Shown here: piece after piece, positions 1-8,155 of the stretch | Layout of the letters: every line of letters begins with the position of its first letter | How positions within the stretch are numbered: position 1 is the first letter of the stretch | DNA from: Streptomyces sp. 840.1 | Lineage (GTDB): Bacteria; Actinomycetota; Actinomycetes; Streptomycetales; Streptomycetaceae | DNA: 64,000 bases | Direction: 5' to 3' | NCBI RefSeq assembly: GCF_003751445.1 | Contig: NZ_RJUU01000002.1 | Location: forward strand, 1,399,051 to 1,463,050 | Program-made: the position numbers and the translations under genes | The notes under the pieces: model-generated | Told to the model about the DNA's origin: nothing | The model's input: only the letters and a program-made list of their open reading frames with translations | Database searches by the model: none

Positions 1-48
1 CGCGGGGGTGAAGTCGGCGCGGACGAGAGGGAGTTGCGCCGTGGGCAT
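1..48 (-). CDS. 5' end of a leftward gene, cut by the window edge
   Basis: An ATG at 48 on the minus strand opens a frame that stays open to the window edge (16 codons, beginning MPTAQLPLVR). A GGAG-type ribosome binding site lies about 4 nt before it. It is divergent from the ROK regulator at 160, an arrangement in which ROK regulators commonly control a neighbouring sugar-metabolism operon. Too little protein is visible to name a family. The call rests on start codon, binding site and divergent geometry only. Confidence 0.45.
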   Translation of the reverse strand, partial: MPTAQLPLVRADFTPA

Positions 49-159
49 GCGCTCCGGCGCACTGTCCCGCGCGCGTCGTACCATTCCATCGATTCTGTTG
101 CCGTCGCAGGCGAGGCGGCGATCTCGCCGCCGTCGCCCGCCGAGGCTGGGAGAGGCACG

Positions 160-1371
160 TTGACGACCAGGACTGCGAGCACGGAGAAGGGCGGCATCAG
201 GCGTGGCACCAACCTGCCGAGGATGGGGGACTTCAACGAGTCCGTGATCCTCGACGCCATCCGCCGGCACCGCGGCGGCCTGAGCCGGGTGGAACTCGCG
301 CAGGCCACCGGGCTGTCCGCGCAGACGGTCTCGAACATCACCCGGCGCCTGCTCGACCGGGGCGTCGCCCGCGAGTCGGGCAAACACAACACCGGCAGCG
401 GGAAGCCCCGCACCCTGCTGGAGATCGTGCCCACCTCGCGATACGCGGTGGGGGTCCATCTCGACCCCGCCGTGATCACCTGTGTCCTGGTGGACCTGCT
501 CGGCAAGGTGGTGGCCCAGCGCAGCCGGCGCACCCCCAGCGGGGGCGACACGGACGGTACCGTCGCGGACATGGCCGCGTCCGTGTCCGGGATCGTGGCG
601 GAGTCCGGGATCGACCACGGACGGATCCTCGGCCTCGGCATCGCCGCGCCGGGCCCCATCGACGTCACCGCCGGATGGGTGGTCGAGCCGCCCGAGCTGC
701 ACGGCTGGGGCCGCTATCCGCTGCGCGACCGGCTCAGCGAGGCGACCGGCTTCCCGGCCCTGCTCGACAAGGACGTCACGGCCGCCGTCGTCGCCGAGCG
801 CTGGGCGGGGGCCGTCACCGACAGCCGCAACCTGCTCTTCTTCTACCTCGGCACCGGGTCCGGCATGGGGCTCGTGGTGGACGACACCGTGCTGCGCGGG
901 GTCTCCGGGAACGCGGGCGAGGTGGGCGGGCTCGGCGCCGCCTGCTCCACGCGGACCCTGGTCGACGAGGCCATCGCCCTCGGCGTCCTCGGTGGCGAGT
1001 ACACCGTGCTCGACCCGGCCGACGCCCAGAGCGGCCTGGAGCGCCTGGGCCGGCTCGCCGCGGAGGGGGACGCCCAGGCGGACGGCATCATCGAGCGGCT
1101 GGGGCTGCGCGTGGGCCGGGGGGTGTGCGCGGCGGCGACGCTCCTGGACGTCGACAGCATCGTGTTCGGCGGGCCGGCCTGGCACGTGCTGGGTGGGCGC
1201 CTCCTGGCCACGATCGAGCCGATGGTGGCCAGGTCCCCGTTCGTCAGGGCGGCCCATGCCACAACCGTCGCCTCCACCGTCCTGGGCGAGAACGTCGCGG
1301 CGGTCGGGGCCGCCTCCCTCGTCCTCGACCAGGCGCTTTCCGCCCAGCCGAGGTCGTTGCTGCTGGGCTGA
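160..1371 (+). CDS. ROK family transcriptional regulator
   Basis: The N-terminal third carries a winged helix-turn-helix (LSRVELAQATGLSAQTVSNI), followed by a ROK sugar-kinase-like domain with the phosphate-binding and dimer motifs LGIAAPGPID, GTGSGMGLV and GNAGEVGG. ROK regulators bind a sugar or sugar phosphate and repress sugar-use genes. The usual ROK zinc site is absent: the histidine after the GE(V/I)G motif is glycine, and the CxCGxxGC cluster is replaced by GAACSTR. I chose TTG at 160, preceded by GGGAGAGG, giving about 403 residues, close to the family norm; an in-frame ATG at 226 is also possible. The ATG at 34 adds an unlikely leader. Regulator rather than glucokinase because of the helix-turn-helix. 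Confidence 0.85.
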   Translation: MTTRTASTEKGGIRRGTNLPRMGDFNESVILDAIRRHRGGLSRVELAQATGLSAQTVSNITRRLLDRGVARESGKHNTGSGKPRTLLEIVPTSRYAVGVHLDPAVITCVLVDLLGKVVAQRSRRTPSGGDTDGTVADMAASVSGIVAESGIDHGRILGLGIAAPGPIDVTAGWVVEPPELHGWGRYPLRDRLSEATGFPALLDKDVTAAVVAERWAGAVTDSRNLLFFYLGTGSGMGLVVDDTVLRGVSGNAGEVGGLGAACSTRTLVDEAIALGVLGGEYTVLDPADAQSGLERLGRLAAEGDAQADGIIERLGLRVGRGVCAAATLLDVDSIVFGGPAWHVLGGRLLATIEPMVARSPFVRAAHATTVASTVLGENVAAVGAASLVLDQALSAQPRSLLLG

Positions 1372-1551
1372 GGAGACCACGGGGTCCGGGGAGGCGGCAG
1401 GAGTCCGGGGGAGTCCACGCGGGACGGGGAGGCCGTCCGGGATGAGGCGCACGCCGCTATGGTGCGCTTGCAATAGCCCGCGCATGCAATTATTGTTGTC
1501 GCTTGTAAGGCGCTGATGCATGCGCGTCCCCCCGGAAAGAACGAGAACATC

Positions 1552-2376
1552 ATGAGCTCCATTCCGACCATCACCCTGAACAACGGCGTCACCATGCCGC
1601 AGCTCGGCTTCGGCGTCTTCCAGGTCCCCGACGACGAGACCACCGCCGCGGTCGGCGCGGCCCTCGCCGCCGGGTACCGCAGCATCGACACCGCCGCGGT
1701 CTACGGCAACGAGCGCGGCGTAGGCCGGGCGCTCGCCGACTCCGCCGTCCCCCGCGACGAGCTGTTCATCACCACCAAGCTGTGGAACGCCGACCAGGGC
1801 TACGACTCCGCGCTGGCCGCCTTCGACGCCTCCCTGGACAAGCTCGGGCTCGACCACGTCGACCTCTACCTGATCCACTGGCCGACCCCGGCCCGCGACC
1901 TCTACCCCGACACCTGGCGCGCCCTGGAGAAGCTCCTCGCGGACGGCCGCACCCGTGCCATCGGCGTCTCCAACTTCCAGCCCGCCCACCTGGAGCGCCT
2001 CCTGCGGAGCGCCTCCGTCGTCCCGGCCGTCAACCAGATCGAGCTGCACCCGGGTCTCCAGCAGCGGGAACTGCGCGCATTCCACGCCCGCCACGGCATC
2101 GCCACCGAGGCCTGGAGCCCGCTGGCCCAGGGTGCCGTCCTGAGCGACGAGGCGATCGTCTCGCTCGCCGCGAAGCACAGCAGGAGCCCGGCCCAGATCG
2201 TCCTGCGCTGGCACCTGCAGACCGGCAACGTGGTCATCCCCAAGTCGGTGACCGAGACCCGCATCCGCGAGAACCTCGACGTCTTCGGCTTCCGGCTGAG
2301 CGATGAGGACATCGAGGCCCTCACGGCCCTGGACCGAGCCCTGCGCACCGGCCCGGACCCCGACACCCTCAACTGA
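1552..2376 (+). CDS. Aldo/keto reductase (AKR5-like, 2,5-diketogluconate reductase type)
   Basis: A 274-residue NADPH-dependent carbonyl reductase. The catalytic tetrad is visible: Asp46 and Tyr51 in SIDTAAVYGNE, Lys76 in TTKLWN and His109 in LIHWP. The C-terminal cofactor loop IPKSVTETRIREN is typical of the family. ATG at 1552 follows a purine-rich GGAAAGAACGAG; the ATG at 1516 is upstream of this site and is less likely. The natural substrate cannot be read from sequence; members reduce a wide range of aldehydes and sugar ketones. The AKR and SRPBCC genes that follow on the same strand probably form a unit with it. The roughly 180-bp region before the gene is locally AT-rich around 1468-1500, consistent with a promoter. 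Confidence 0.9.
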   Translation: MSSIPTITLNNGVTMPQLGFGVFQVPDDETTAAVGAALAAGYRSIDTAAVYGNERGVGRALADSAVPRDELFITTKLWNADQGYDSALAAFDASLDKLGLDHVDLYLIHWPTPARDLYPDTWRALEKLLADGRTRAIGVSNFQPAHLERLLRSASVVPAVNQIELHPGLQQRELRAFHARHGIATEAWSPLAQGAVLSDEAIVSLAAKHSRSPAQIVLRWHLQTGNVVIPKSVTETRIRENLDVFGFRLSDEDIEALTALDRALRTGPDPDTLN

Positions 2377-2433
2377 CCCTCCCGGCCGCCACCGCACCCC
2401 CCCCCACACGCACAAGAACGAGGCACCACCACC

Positions 2434-3453
2434 ATGAGCATCCGTTCCCTGCTGCCCGGCCGCATCGGCTTCGGCACCGCCCCCCTCGGCAACATGTTCC
2501 GCGCTATCCCCGACGACGAGGCCGCCGCCACCGTGCAGGCCGCCTGGGACCAGGGCATCCGCTACTTCGACACCGCCCCGCTGTACGGAGCCGGCCTCGC
2601 CGAGATCCGCCTCGGTGACGTCCTCGCCGACAAGCCCCGCGCCCAGTACGTCCTGTCCACCAAGGTCGGCCGCGTCATCCTCGACGAGGTCGAGGACCCC
2701 GCGAGCCGCCGGCTCGGTGAAAAGGGAGCCCTTTTCGAGCACGGGCGGCCCAACAGGATCGTCAACGACTACAGCGCCGACGCGACGCTGCGCTCCGTGG
2801 AGGACAGCCTCAAGCGCCTCAGGACGGACCGCCTCGACATCGTCTGGGTCCACGACATCGCGCAGGACTTCTACGGCGACGACTGGCTCGCCATGTACGA
2901 GAGCGCCCGCACCGGCGCGTTCCGCGCCCTGACCCGGCTGCGCGAGGAAGGCGTCATCAAGGCCTGGGGGCTCGGCGTCAACAAGGTCGAGCCGCTGGAG
3001 ATGACGCTGGACCTGGACGAGCCGCGCCCCGACGCGTTCCTCCTCGCCGGCCGCTACACCCTGCTCGACCACTCACGGGCGCTGCAGCGCCTGCTGCCCG
3101 CCGCGGCCGAGCGGCACGTGGACATCGTCGTCGGCGGCCCCTACAGCTCCGGCATCCTCGCCGGCGGCAACCACTACGAGTACGCCGAGGCACCCGCCGC
3201 CGTCGTCGAGAAGGTGAGCCGCATCAAGGCGCTGGCACAGGAGCACGGCATCGGCATCAAGTCCGCCGCCCTCCAGTTCGTCCTGGCGCATCCGGCCGTC
3301 GCCGCGGCCATCCCCGGCGCGACTCGTCCCAGCCGCATAGCCGAGGACCTCGGCGCCCTCACCGAGAACGTGCCGTCCGCGTTCTGGAAGTCGCTGCGGG
3401 ACCAGAAGATCATCGCCCACGACGCACCCGTACCCGTGAAGGACGCCTCATGA
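2434..3453 (+). CDS. Aldo/keto reductase (pyridoxal 4-dehydrogenase / aldose dehydrogenase type)
   Basis: A 339-residue AKR of a different subfamily from its upstream neighbour. Catalytic residues visible are Asp46 and Tyr51 (YFDTAPLYGAG), Lys77 (LSTKVGR) and His140 (IVWVHDI). The long insert after STKVGR and the C-terminal AIPGATRPSRI motif match the pyridoxal 4-dehydrogenase and D-threo-aldose/L-fucose dehydrogenase group, which oxidise a sugar or pyridoxal with NAD(P)+. It lies 57 bp after the first AKR and its stop overlaps the start of the SRPBCC gene by 4 bp (ATGA), so the two are probably translationally coupled. A degraded relative of this subfamily lies at 49.3-49.7 kb. Confidence 0.9.
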   Translation: MSIRSLLPGRIGFGTAPLGNMFRAIPDDEAAATVQAAWDQGIRYFDTAPLYGAGLAEIRLGDVLADKPRAQYVLSTKVGRVILDEVEDPASRRLGEKGALFEHGRPNRIVNDYSADATLRSVEDSLKRLRTDRLDIVWVHDIAQDFYGDDWLAMYESARTGAFRALTRLREEGVIKAWGLGVNKVEPLEMTLDLDEPRPDAFLLAGRYTLLDHSRALQRLLPAAAERHVDIVVGGPYSSGILAGGNHYEYAEAPAAVVEKVSRIKALAQEHGIGIKSAALQFVLAHPAVAAAIPGATRPSRIAEDLGALTENVPSAFWKSLRDQKIIAHDAPVPVKDAS

Positions 3454-3863
3454 CCTCCGCCACCGCCACCCTCACCACCCCGTGGCCCGCGGACCGGGTC
3501 TGGCAGCTCATCGGCGGCTTCGGCTCCCTGCCGGACTGGCTGCCGTACATCAAGGAGAGCCGGCTCAGTGAGGGCGCCCGGCTGCGCACACTGACGAACG
3601 AGGAGGGCGGGGTCATCGTGGAACGCCTGGAATCCTTCGACGAACAGGCCCGCACCTACGTCTACTCCATAGTCCGGGCGCCCTTCCCGGTCACGGACTA
3701 CCGCTCCACGCTCGAGGTCGTCGACCTGGGCGCGGCAGGCTCCCGGGTGGAGTGGTCGGGAACCTTCACGCCGGACGGGGCCGGTGACGGCGAGGCGGCC
3801 GCCCTCTTCGAGGGCATCTACCGGGACGGACTCGCCGCACTGGACAGGACGCTCGCCGCCTGA
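3450..3863 (+). CDS. SRPBCC (polyketide cyclase / lipid-binding fold) protein
   Basis: A 137-residue single-domain protein of the START/SRPBCC type, recognisable from the opening PADRVWQLIGGFGSLPDWLP and from the alternating strands ending in GAAGSRVEWSGTF and a C-terminal helix. Such proteins form a deep hydrophobic pocket and act as cyclases, lyases or ligand carriers. It overlaps the upstream AKR by 4 bp (ATGA), so it is likely co-translated and may handle the substrate or product of the reductases. No catalytic residue can be named. The family call is firm; the role is open. Confidence 0.85.
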   Translation: MTSATATLTTPWPADRVWQLIGGFGSLPDWLPYIKESRLSEGARLRTLTNEEGGVIVERLESFDEQARTYVYSIVRAPFPVTDYRSTLEVVDLGAAGSRVEWSGTFTPDGAGDGEAAALFEGIYRDGLAALDRTLAA

Positions 3864-3958
3864 CCCGGCGGGCTCCGCCGCCCGCGCCCCGGACGCACGC
3901 GGGAGCCGGGGCCGCCCGGCCGAGCGGCCGCTCGCCGCCCCTGTGCTATCCAGGGGCG

Positions 3959-4591
3959 GTGACGACTTCCCTCCCCCGCACCAGGCCCTTCGACGCGGTG
4001 CTGTGCGACTTCGACAACGTGATCCGCTTCTACGACACGACGCGCCTGACGCACCTGGAACGCCTGGCGGGGCTGGCCCCGGGCACGACCATGGAGGTCG
4101 CCTTCGCGCCGGAGACGGATCTGCCGCTGCTCCTCGGTCGGATCACTCAACCGCAGTGGGTGGAGTCCATCGCGCTCGCGCTCTCCCACCTGGTCCCACG
4201 GGCGCGGGCCCACGAACTGGGCAGGGCGCTCGCCGAGGCGCCGTTCCACGCCGACGAGGCGGTGGTGGGCCTGCTCCGCCGGGTCCGAACCCGTATGCCC
4301 CTGGTCCTGGTGACCAACGCGACCCTGGAGCTGGAGAGCGATCTGCTGTCGCTCGGGCTTGCGGACTTCGCGGACCACGTCGTCAGCAGTGCCCGGGTGG
4401 GGGTGGCCAAGCCGGACCCGAAGATCTACGAGATCGCGGCCGAGCGAGCCGGTGTCGCCGAGGACCGATGCCTTTTCGTGGACGACCGGCTGGAGAACAT
4501 CGAGGCCGCCGTCGCGCTCGGGATGACCGGCGTGCACTACCGGGAACCGTCGGACCTCGACGAGTTGCTCGGACCCCTCCTCGACGGCTGA
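3959..4591 (+). CDS. HAD-superfamily hydrolase
   Basis: Starts at GTG 3959 and encodes 210 residues. Motif I is DFDNV (nucleophile Asp17, general acid Asp19), motif II is LVTNAT, motif III is the Lys in VAKPDPKIY, and motif IV is VDDRLEN. The Asn instead of Gly after the second Asp of motif I is a common variation. An alpha-helical cap lies between motifs I and II. These enzymes are phosphatases or dehalogenases; the substrate is not predictable. It is separated by about 95 bp from the SRPBCC gene and by about 75 bp from the MarR gene, so it is probably a single transcription unit. Confidence 0.88.
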   Translation: MTTSLPRTRPFDAVLCDFDNVIRFYDTTRLTHLERLAGLAPGTTMEVAFAPETDLPLLLGRITQPQWVESIALALSHLVPRARAHELGRALAEAPFHADEAVVGLLRRVRTRMPLVLVTNATLELESDLLSLGLADFADHVVSSARVGVAKPDPKIYEIAAERAGVAEDRCLFVDDRLENIEAAVALGMTGVHYREPSDLDELLGPLLDG

Positions 4592-4635
4592 GGGGCTCCA
4601 ACGGCGGGCTCCTCATTCCGCTGCACCCAAAAACA

Positions 4636-4665
4636 AGTAAGGCTGACTGATAAGGTAGCCTTACT
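4636..4665. promoter_or_regulatory. Perfect inverted repeat, probable MarR operator
   Basis: Arms AGTAAGGCT and AGCCTTACT are perfect reverse complements separated by 12 bp, and the repeat ends 2 bp before the ATG of the marR gene. The position implies autoregulation by blocking RNA polymerase. The right half loosely resembles an actinobacterial iron (DmdR/IdeR) box, but only about 12 of 19 positions match. Confidence 0.65.
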
Positions 4666-4667
4666 AT

Positions 4668-5108
4668 ATGGACGAGGATCTGGAACCCGGAAAGGTCGCC
4701 GCCTCCCTGCTGGTGGGCGTCGGCGCGCTGTTGCGGCGTGTGCGGCAGGTGCCCACCGGGGACGGGCTCACGATGCCCGAGCGGACGGCGCTGTCGCGCC
4801 TGGAGCGTTCGGGGCCCGCCACCTCCTCCGCCCTGGCCCGGGACGTGCAGATCACCGCCCAGGCGATGGGGGCGACGCTCGCCGCGCTGAGAGCCCGCGG
4901 CCTGGTCGAACGCAGCCCGGACCCGGACGACGGCAGGCGCATGGTGCTGACGGTGACCGACGCCGGACGCCGGGAGCTGAAGGAAAAGCGCAACGCGCGG
5001 ACCGAACTCATCGCCCAGGCCCTCGCCGGTGGCGCGTTCACCGAGGTCGAGCTGGGGCAGCTCGCGGCGGCGGGGCCACTGCTGGACCGGCTGGCGCAGA
5101 ACATCTGA
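4668..5108 (+). CDS. MarR family transcriptional regulator
   Basis: A 146-residue winged-helix regulator. The DNA-binding region covers roughly residues 45-100, with the recognition helix in the segment ALARDVQITAQAMGATLAAL and the wing DPDDGRRMVLTVTDAGR typical of MarR. MarR proteins repress efflux or detoxification genes and release DNA on binding small aromatic ligands. It lies directly upstream of a drug exporter (29-bp gap), an isochorismatase-like hydrolase and a PEBP protein on the same strand, which are the likely targets. The perfect palindrome ending 2 bp before its ATG suggests autoregulation and a nearly leaderless mRNA. Confidence 0.92.
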   Translation: MDEDLEPGKVAASLLVGVGALLRRVRQVPTGDGLTMPERTALSRLERSGPATSSALARDVQITAQAMGATLAALRARGLVERSPDPDDGRRMVLTVTDAGRRELKEKRNARTELIAQALAGGAFTEVELGQLAAAGPLLDRLAQNI

Positions 5109-5137
5109 CACCGAAGCGACCACGAGGAGCCGGCCGG

Positions 5138-6982
5138 ATGACGGATCTGTCCAAGACGCTTGCGCGGCCCGGCTCGGCGGGTGACCGGTACAAGTGGACG
5201 GCACTGACGAATACGACCGCCGCGGTCTTCATGTCCGCGTTGGACGGTTCCATCGTGCTGATCGCCCTGCCGGCCATCTTCCGGGGTGTGCACCTGGATC
5301 CGCTGGCCCCGGGCAACATCGCCTACCTGCTGTGGATGATCATGGGGTACCGGCTCGTCCAGGCCGTCCTGGTGGTCACGGTGGGCCGGCTGGGGGACAT
5401 GTACGGCCGGGTCCGGATCTACAACTCCGGTTTCGCGGTCTTCACCCTCGCCTCGATACTGCTGTCCTTCGACCCCTTCGACGGGGGCCACGGGGCGATG
5501 TGGCTGATCGCCTGGCGCCTGGTGCAGGCCGTCGGCGGTTCGATGCTGACGGCGAACTCGGCCGCGATCCTGACCGACGCGTTTCCCGAGGAGCAGCGCG
5601 GATTCGCCCTGGGCATCAACCAAGTCGCCGCCCTGGCAGGGATGTTCATCGGTCTGGTGGCCGGGGGACTGCTGTCGGCCTGGGACTGGCGGGCGGTGTT
5701 CTGGGTGAACGTTCCGGTCGGGGTGTTCTTCACGCTGTGGGCCTACCGCACCCTGCGCGAGAGCGGAAGGCGCGGCGGCGGCCGCATCGACTGGTGGGGC
5801 AACATCACCTTCGCGGTGGGGCTCAGTGCCGTCCTGATCGCGGTCACCTTCGGCCTGCAGCCGTACGGCGGGCACACCATGGGCTGGACCAATCCGCTGG
5901 CCGACGGGCTGATCACCGGGGGAGTGATCCTCCTGGCCGCATTCGTCGTCATCGAGAACCGCGTCTGCGCCCCGATGATCGAACTGGGTCTCTTCCGCCT
6001 GCGGGCCTTCACCTTCGGCAACCTGGCCGGCCTCGCCATCTCGATCGGCCGGGGCGGGATGCAGTTCGTGCTGATCATCTGGCTGCAGGGCATCTGGCTG
6101 CCGCTGCACGGCTACGACTACGGCGACACGCCCTTGTGGGCCGGCATCTTCATGCTGCCGCTGACTGCCGGGTTCCTCGCCGCCGGCCCCGTATCCGGCT
6201 ATCTGTCCGACCGGATCGGCTCCCGTGGCCTGGCCACCGGCGGCGCGCTGCTGTTCGGCGCCAGCTTCCTGGGCCTGATGTTCCTCCCGATCGACTTCAG
6301 CTACTGGATCTTCGCGGCGCTGATCACGGTGAACGGCATCGCGAGCGGCATGTTCGCCTCGCCCAACTCCTCGTCGATCATGGGCAGTGTGCCCGCGAGG
6401 CTGCGTGGCGTCGCCTCCGGCATGCGTGCCACGTTCCAGAACTCCGGTACCGCCGTCTCCATCGGCGTGTTCTTCTCCCTCATGATCGCCGGACTGGCCG
6501 GCAGTCTCCCGCACACCCTGAGCGGAGCCCTTCAGCAGCAGGGCGTGCCGGCACACATCGCCACCCAGGTCGCCGGCCTGCCCCCGGTCTCCTCGCTCTT
6601 CGCCGCCCAGCTCGGTGTCAATCCGGTCGGGCACCTGCTCCAGCCCACCGGCGCCCTCACCCATCTGACTGCCGCGCAGCAACAGGCTCTGACGGGTCGT
6701 GAGTTCTTCCCGTCCCTGATCGCCGGGCCCTTCCACTCCGGCCTGATCATCGTGTTCGCCTTCGGCGCCGCCCTGGCCCTGCTCGCCGCGATCGCCTCCT
6801 TCCTGCGGGGCAACAGCCCCGCCACCGAGCCCCCGGTGCCGCACAAGTCCGCCACCCCGCCCCACACGCCCAGCCGCGCCGCCTCCGGCCCGTACGACGG
6901 CAGGGACGGCTCGGCGGCCGAGACCGCAGCGCCGTCCGGCCCGGCGGACCGGCCCGCATCCACAGGAGAGACAACCGCATGA
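5138..6982 (+). CDS. MFS drug exporter, DHA2 (14-TM) type
   Basis: A 614-residue polytopic membrane protein with the DHA2 hallmarks: a first helix containing LDGSIVLIALPAI, motif A as GRLGDMYGRVRIYN, and motif C as GINQVAALAGMFIGLVAGG. Fourteen transmembrane segments are expected; residues 570-614 form a hydrophilic Pro/Ala/Ser-rich cytoplasmic tail. It exports toxic or signalling small molecules using the proton gradient. The start follows CGAGGAGCCGG. It overlaps the next gene by 4 bp (ATGA), and the preceding MarR gene is the probable regulator. Confidence 0.92.
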   Translation: MTDLSKTLARPGSAGDRYKWTALTNTTAAVFMSALDGSIVLIALPAIFRGVHLDPLAPGNIAYLLWMIMGYRLVQAVLVVTVGRLGDMYGRVRIYNSGFAVFTLASILLSFDPFDGGHGAMWLIAWRLVQAVGGSMLTANSAAILTDAFPEEQRGFALGINQVAALAGMFIGLVAGGLLSAWDWRAVFWVNVPVGVFFTLWAYRTLRESGRRGGGRIDWWGNITFAVGLSAVLIAVTFGLQPYGGHTMGWTNPLADGLITGGVILLAAFVVIENRVCAPMIELGLFRLRAFTFGNLAGLAISIGRGGMQFVLIIWLQGIWLPLHGYDYGDTPLWAGIFMLPLTAGFLAAGPVSGYLSDRIGSRGLATGGALLFGASFLGLMFLPIDFSYWIFAALITVNGIASGMFASPNSSSIMGSVPARLRGVASGMRATFQNSGTAVSIGVFFSLMIAGLAGSLPHTLSGALQQQGVPAHIATQVAGLPPVSSLFAAQLGVNPVGHLLQPTGALTHLTAAQQQALTGREFFPSLIAGPFHSGLIIVFAFGAALALLAAIASFLRGNSPATEPPVPHKSATPPHTPSRAASGPYDGRDGSAAETAAPSGPADRPASTGETTA

Positions 6983-7560
6983 CACTGACAACGATCGATC
7001 CCAGGCCCGCACTCGTCGTGATCGACCTGCAGATGGGCATCGTCTCCGCCCTGGCCGGCAATCCGCCCACCGCCACCGCCACAGCCACCGCCGTCGGGCA
7101 GGCGGCCCGTCTGGCCGCCGGGTTCCGGCGTCACGACCTGCCCGTGGTCCTCGTCAATGTCACCGGACGCGCGTCAGGACGTACCGATGCCGGACGCTCC
7201 GGGAGCAGCGGTGCCCTGTCGCCGGGCTGGGCCGACCTCATCGACGAACTCGATGTCCGGCCGACCGACCACCTGATCACCAAGCGGCGCCGCAGCGCGT
7301 TCCACGACACCGGTCTCGACACCCTCCTGCGGGACCTGGGCGTCACCCAGATCGTGGTCGCGGGCATCGCGACCAGCGCAGGCGTCGAGTCGACCGCACG
7401 CTCGGCCTCCGACTACGGCTACCACGTCGTCCTGGCAACCGATGCGATGAGCGACCCCGACCCCGACGCCCACCGGCACAGCATCGAACGCGTCTTTCCC
7501 AGGATCGGCGAGACCGCCACCGCCGCCGCAGTCATCGACATGGTGGAGGCGACACGATGA
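6979..7560 (+). CDS. Isochorismatase-family hydrolase lacking the catalytic cysteine
   Basis: A 193-residue cysteine-hydrolase-fold protein. Asp16 (VVIDLQMG) and Lys102 (ITKRRRSAF) of the usual Asp-Lys-Cys triad are present, but the cysteine position in the GxxTxxCVxxT motif is glycine (GIATSAGVEST, Gly135). A glycine there is also seen in true isochorismatases of the EntB/PhzD type, which use the Asp without a nucleophilic Cys; amidases of the nicotinamidase type need the Cys. The protein is therefore more likely a hydrolase of a vinyl-ether-like substrate or a binding protein than an amidase. It overlaps the exporter upstream and the PEBP gene downstream by 4 bp each. Confidence 0.88.
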   Translation: MTLTTIDPRPALVVIDLQMGIVSALAGNPPTATATATAVGQAARLAAGFRRHDLPVVLVNVTGRASGRTDAGRSGSSGALSPGWADLIDELDVRPTDHLITKRRRSAFHDTGLDTLLRDLGVTQIVVAGIATSAGVESTARSASDYGYHVVLATDAMSDPDPDAHRHSIERVFPRIGETATAAAVIDMVEATR

Positions 7561-8129
7561 CCCTGCTCGGCCGACTCCTCAGCAACCGCCGGGCAGGTGA
7601 GACCCATCTGGCGTGGAACCTGCCCGGTCTGCGGGGCCCCGAACTGCTCACCCTCACCAGCCGGCACTTCGCCCACGGCGAGGCCATGCCGCTGCAGCAC
7701 GGTGCGAAGAACATCGGGGGCGACAACCTGTCCCCCCATCTGTCCTGGACGGCGCCGCCACCCGGAACCGCCCAACTGCTCCTGGTCGTGGAGGACATCG
7801 ACGTCCCCTTGTCCAAGCCCGCCGTGCACTGCGTCGCCCTCGTGGACCCGGCGTCCGGGGAGCTCGGCCCCGGCGCCCTCGACGCCCGGCACCCGGCCGC
7901 CGGGGTGCGGGTCCTCCGCTCCACCATCGGGCGGGGCTACCACGGCCCCGGACCCATCAAGGGCCATGGACCGCACCGCTACACCTTCCAGCTGTTCGCC
8001 CTCGCGGCCACTCTGGACAGCGATCCCGGCCCGAAGGCGCCCGACCGTGCCCGGCCCCGCGCACTGCTGGCCTCCATCACGGTCCCCGTCCTCGCCCGGG
8101 GCCGGCTGACCGGCACCTACGAACGCTGA
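7557..8129 (+). CDS. YbhB/YbcL-type PEBP (Raf kinase inhibitor-like) protein
   Basis: A 190-residue member of the phosphatidylethanolamine-binding-protein family. Visible signatures are SPHLSWTAPPPGTAQLLLVVEDIDVP, a GRGYHGPGPIKGHGPHRYTFQLFAL segment holding the conserved GP..GPHRY core, and AxxLxxG-type helices at the C-terminus. The N-terminal 30 residues (to about LRGPEL) are an extension. The anion-binding pocket could bind a phosphorylated or carboxylated ligand. It is the last gene of the marR-exporter-hydrolase run and is coupled to the hydrolase by an ATGA overlap, so all three products are probably made together. Confidence 0.88.
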   Translation: MTLLGRLLSNRRAGETHLAWNLPGLRGPELLTLTSRHFAHGEAMPLQHGAKNIGGDNLSPHLSWTAPPPGTAQLLLVVEDIDVPLSKPAVHCVALVDPASGELGPGALDARHPAAGVRVLRSTIGRGYHGPGPIKGHGPHRYTFQLFALAATLDSDPGPKAPDRARPRALLASITVPVLARGRLTGTYER

Positions 8130-8155
8130 TTCCGGCAATCCGCGGCGTTGTGCGG

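Noticed and set aside
4636..4665. Iron-box (DmdR/IdeR) interpretation of the palindrome
   Set aside because: Only about 12 of 19 positions match, the perfect arms extend differently, and the adjacent gene is a MarR regulator with no iron-related neighbours.
4664..7012. A 782-codon leftward frame opposite the exporter
   Set aside because: Antisense to MarR and MFS genes, dominated by Gly/Arg/Gln/Asp, with no domain or binding site.
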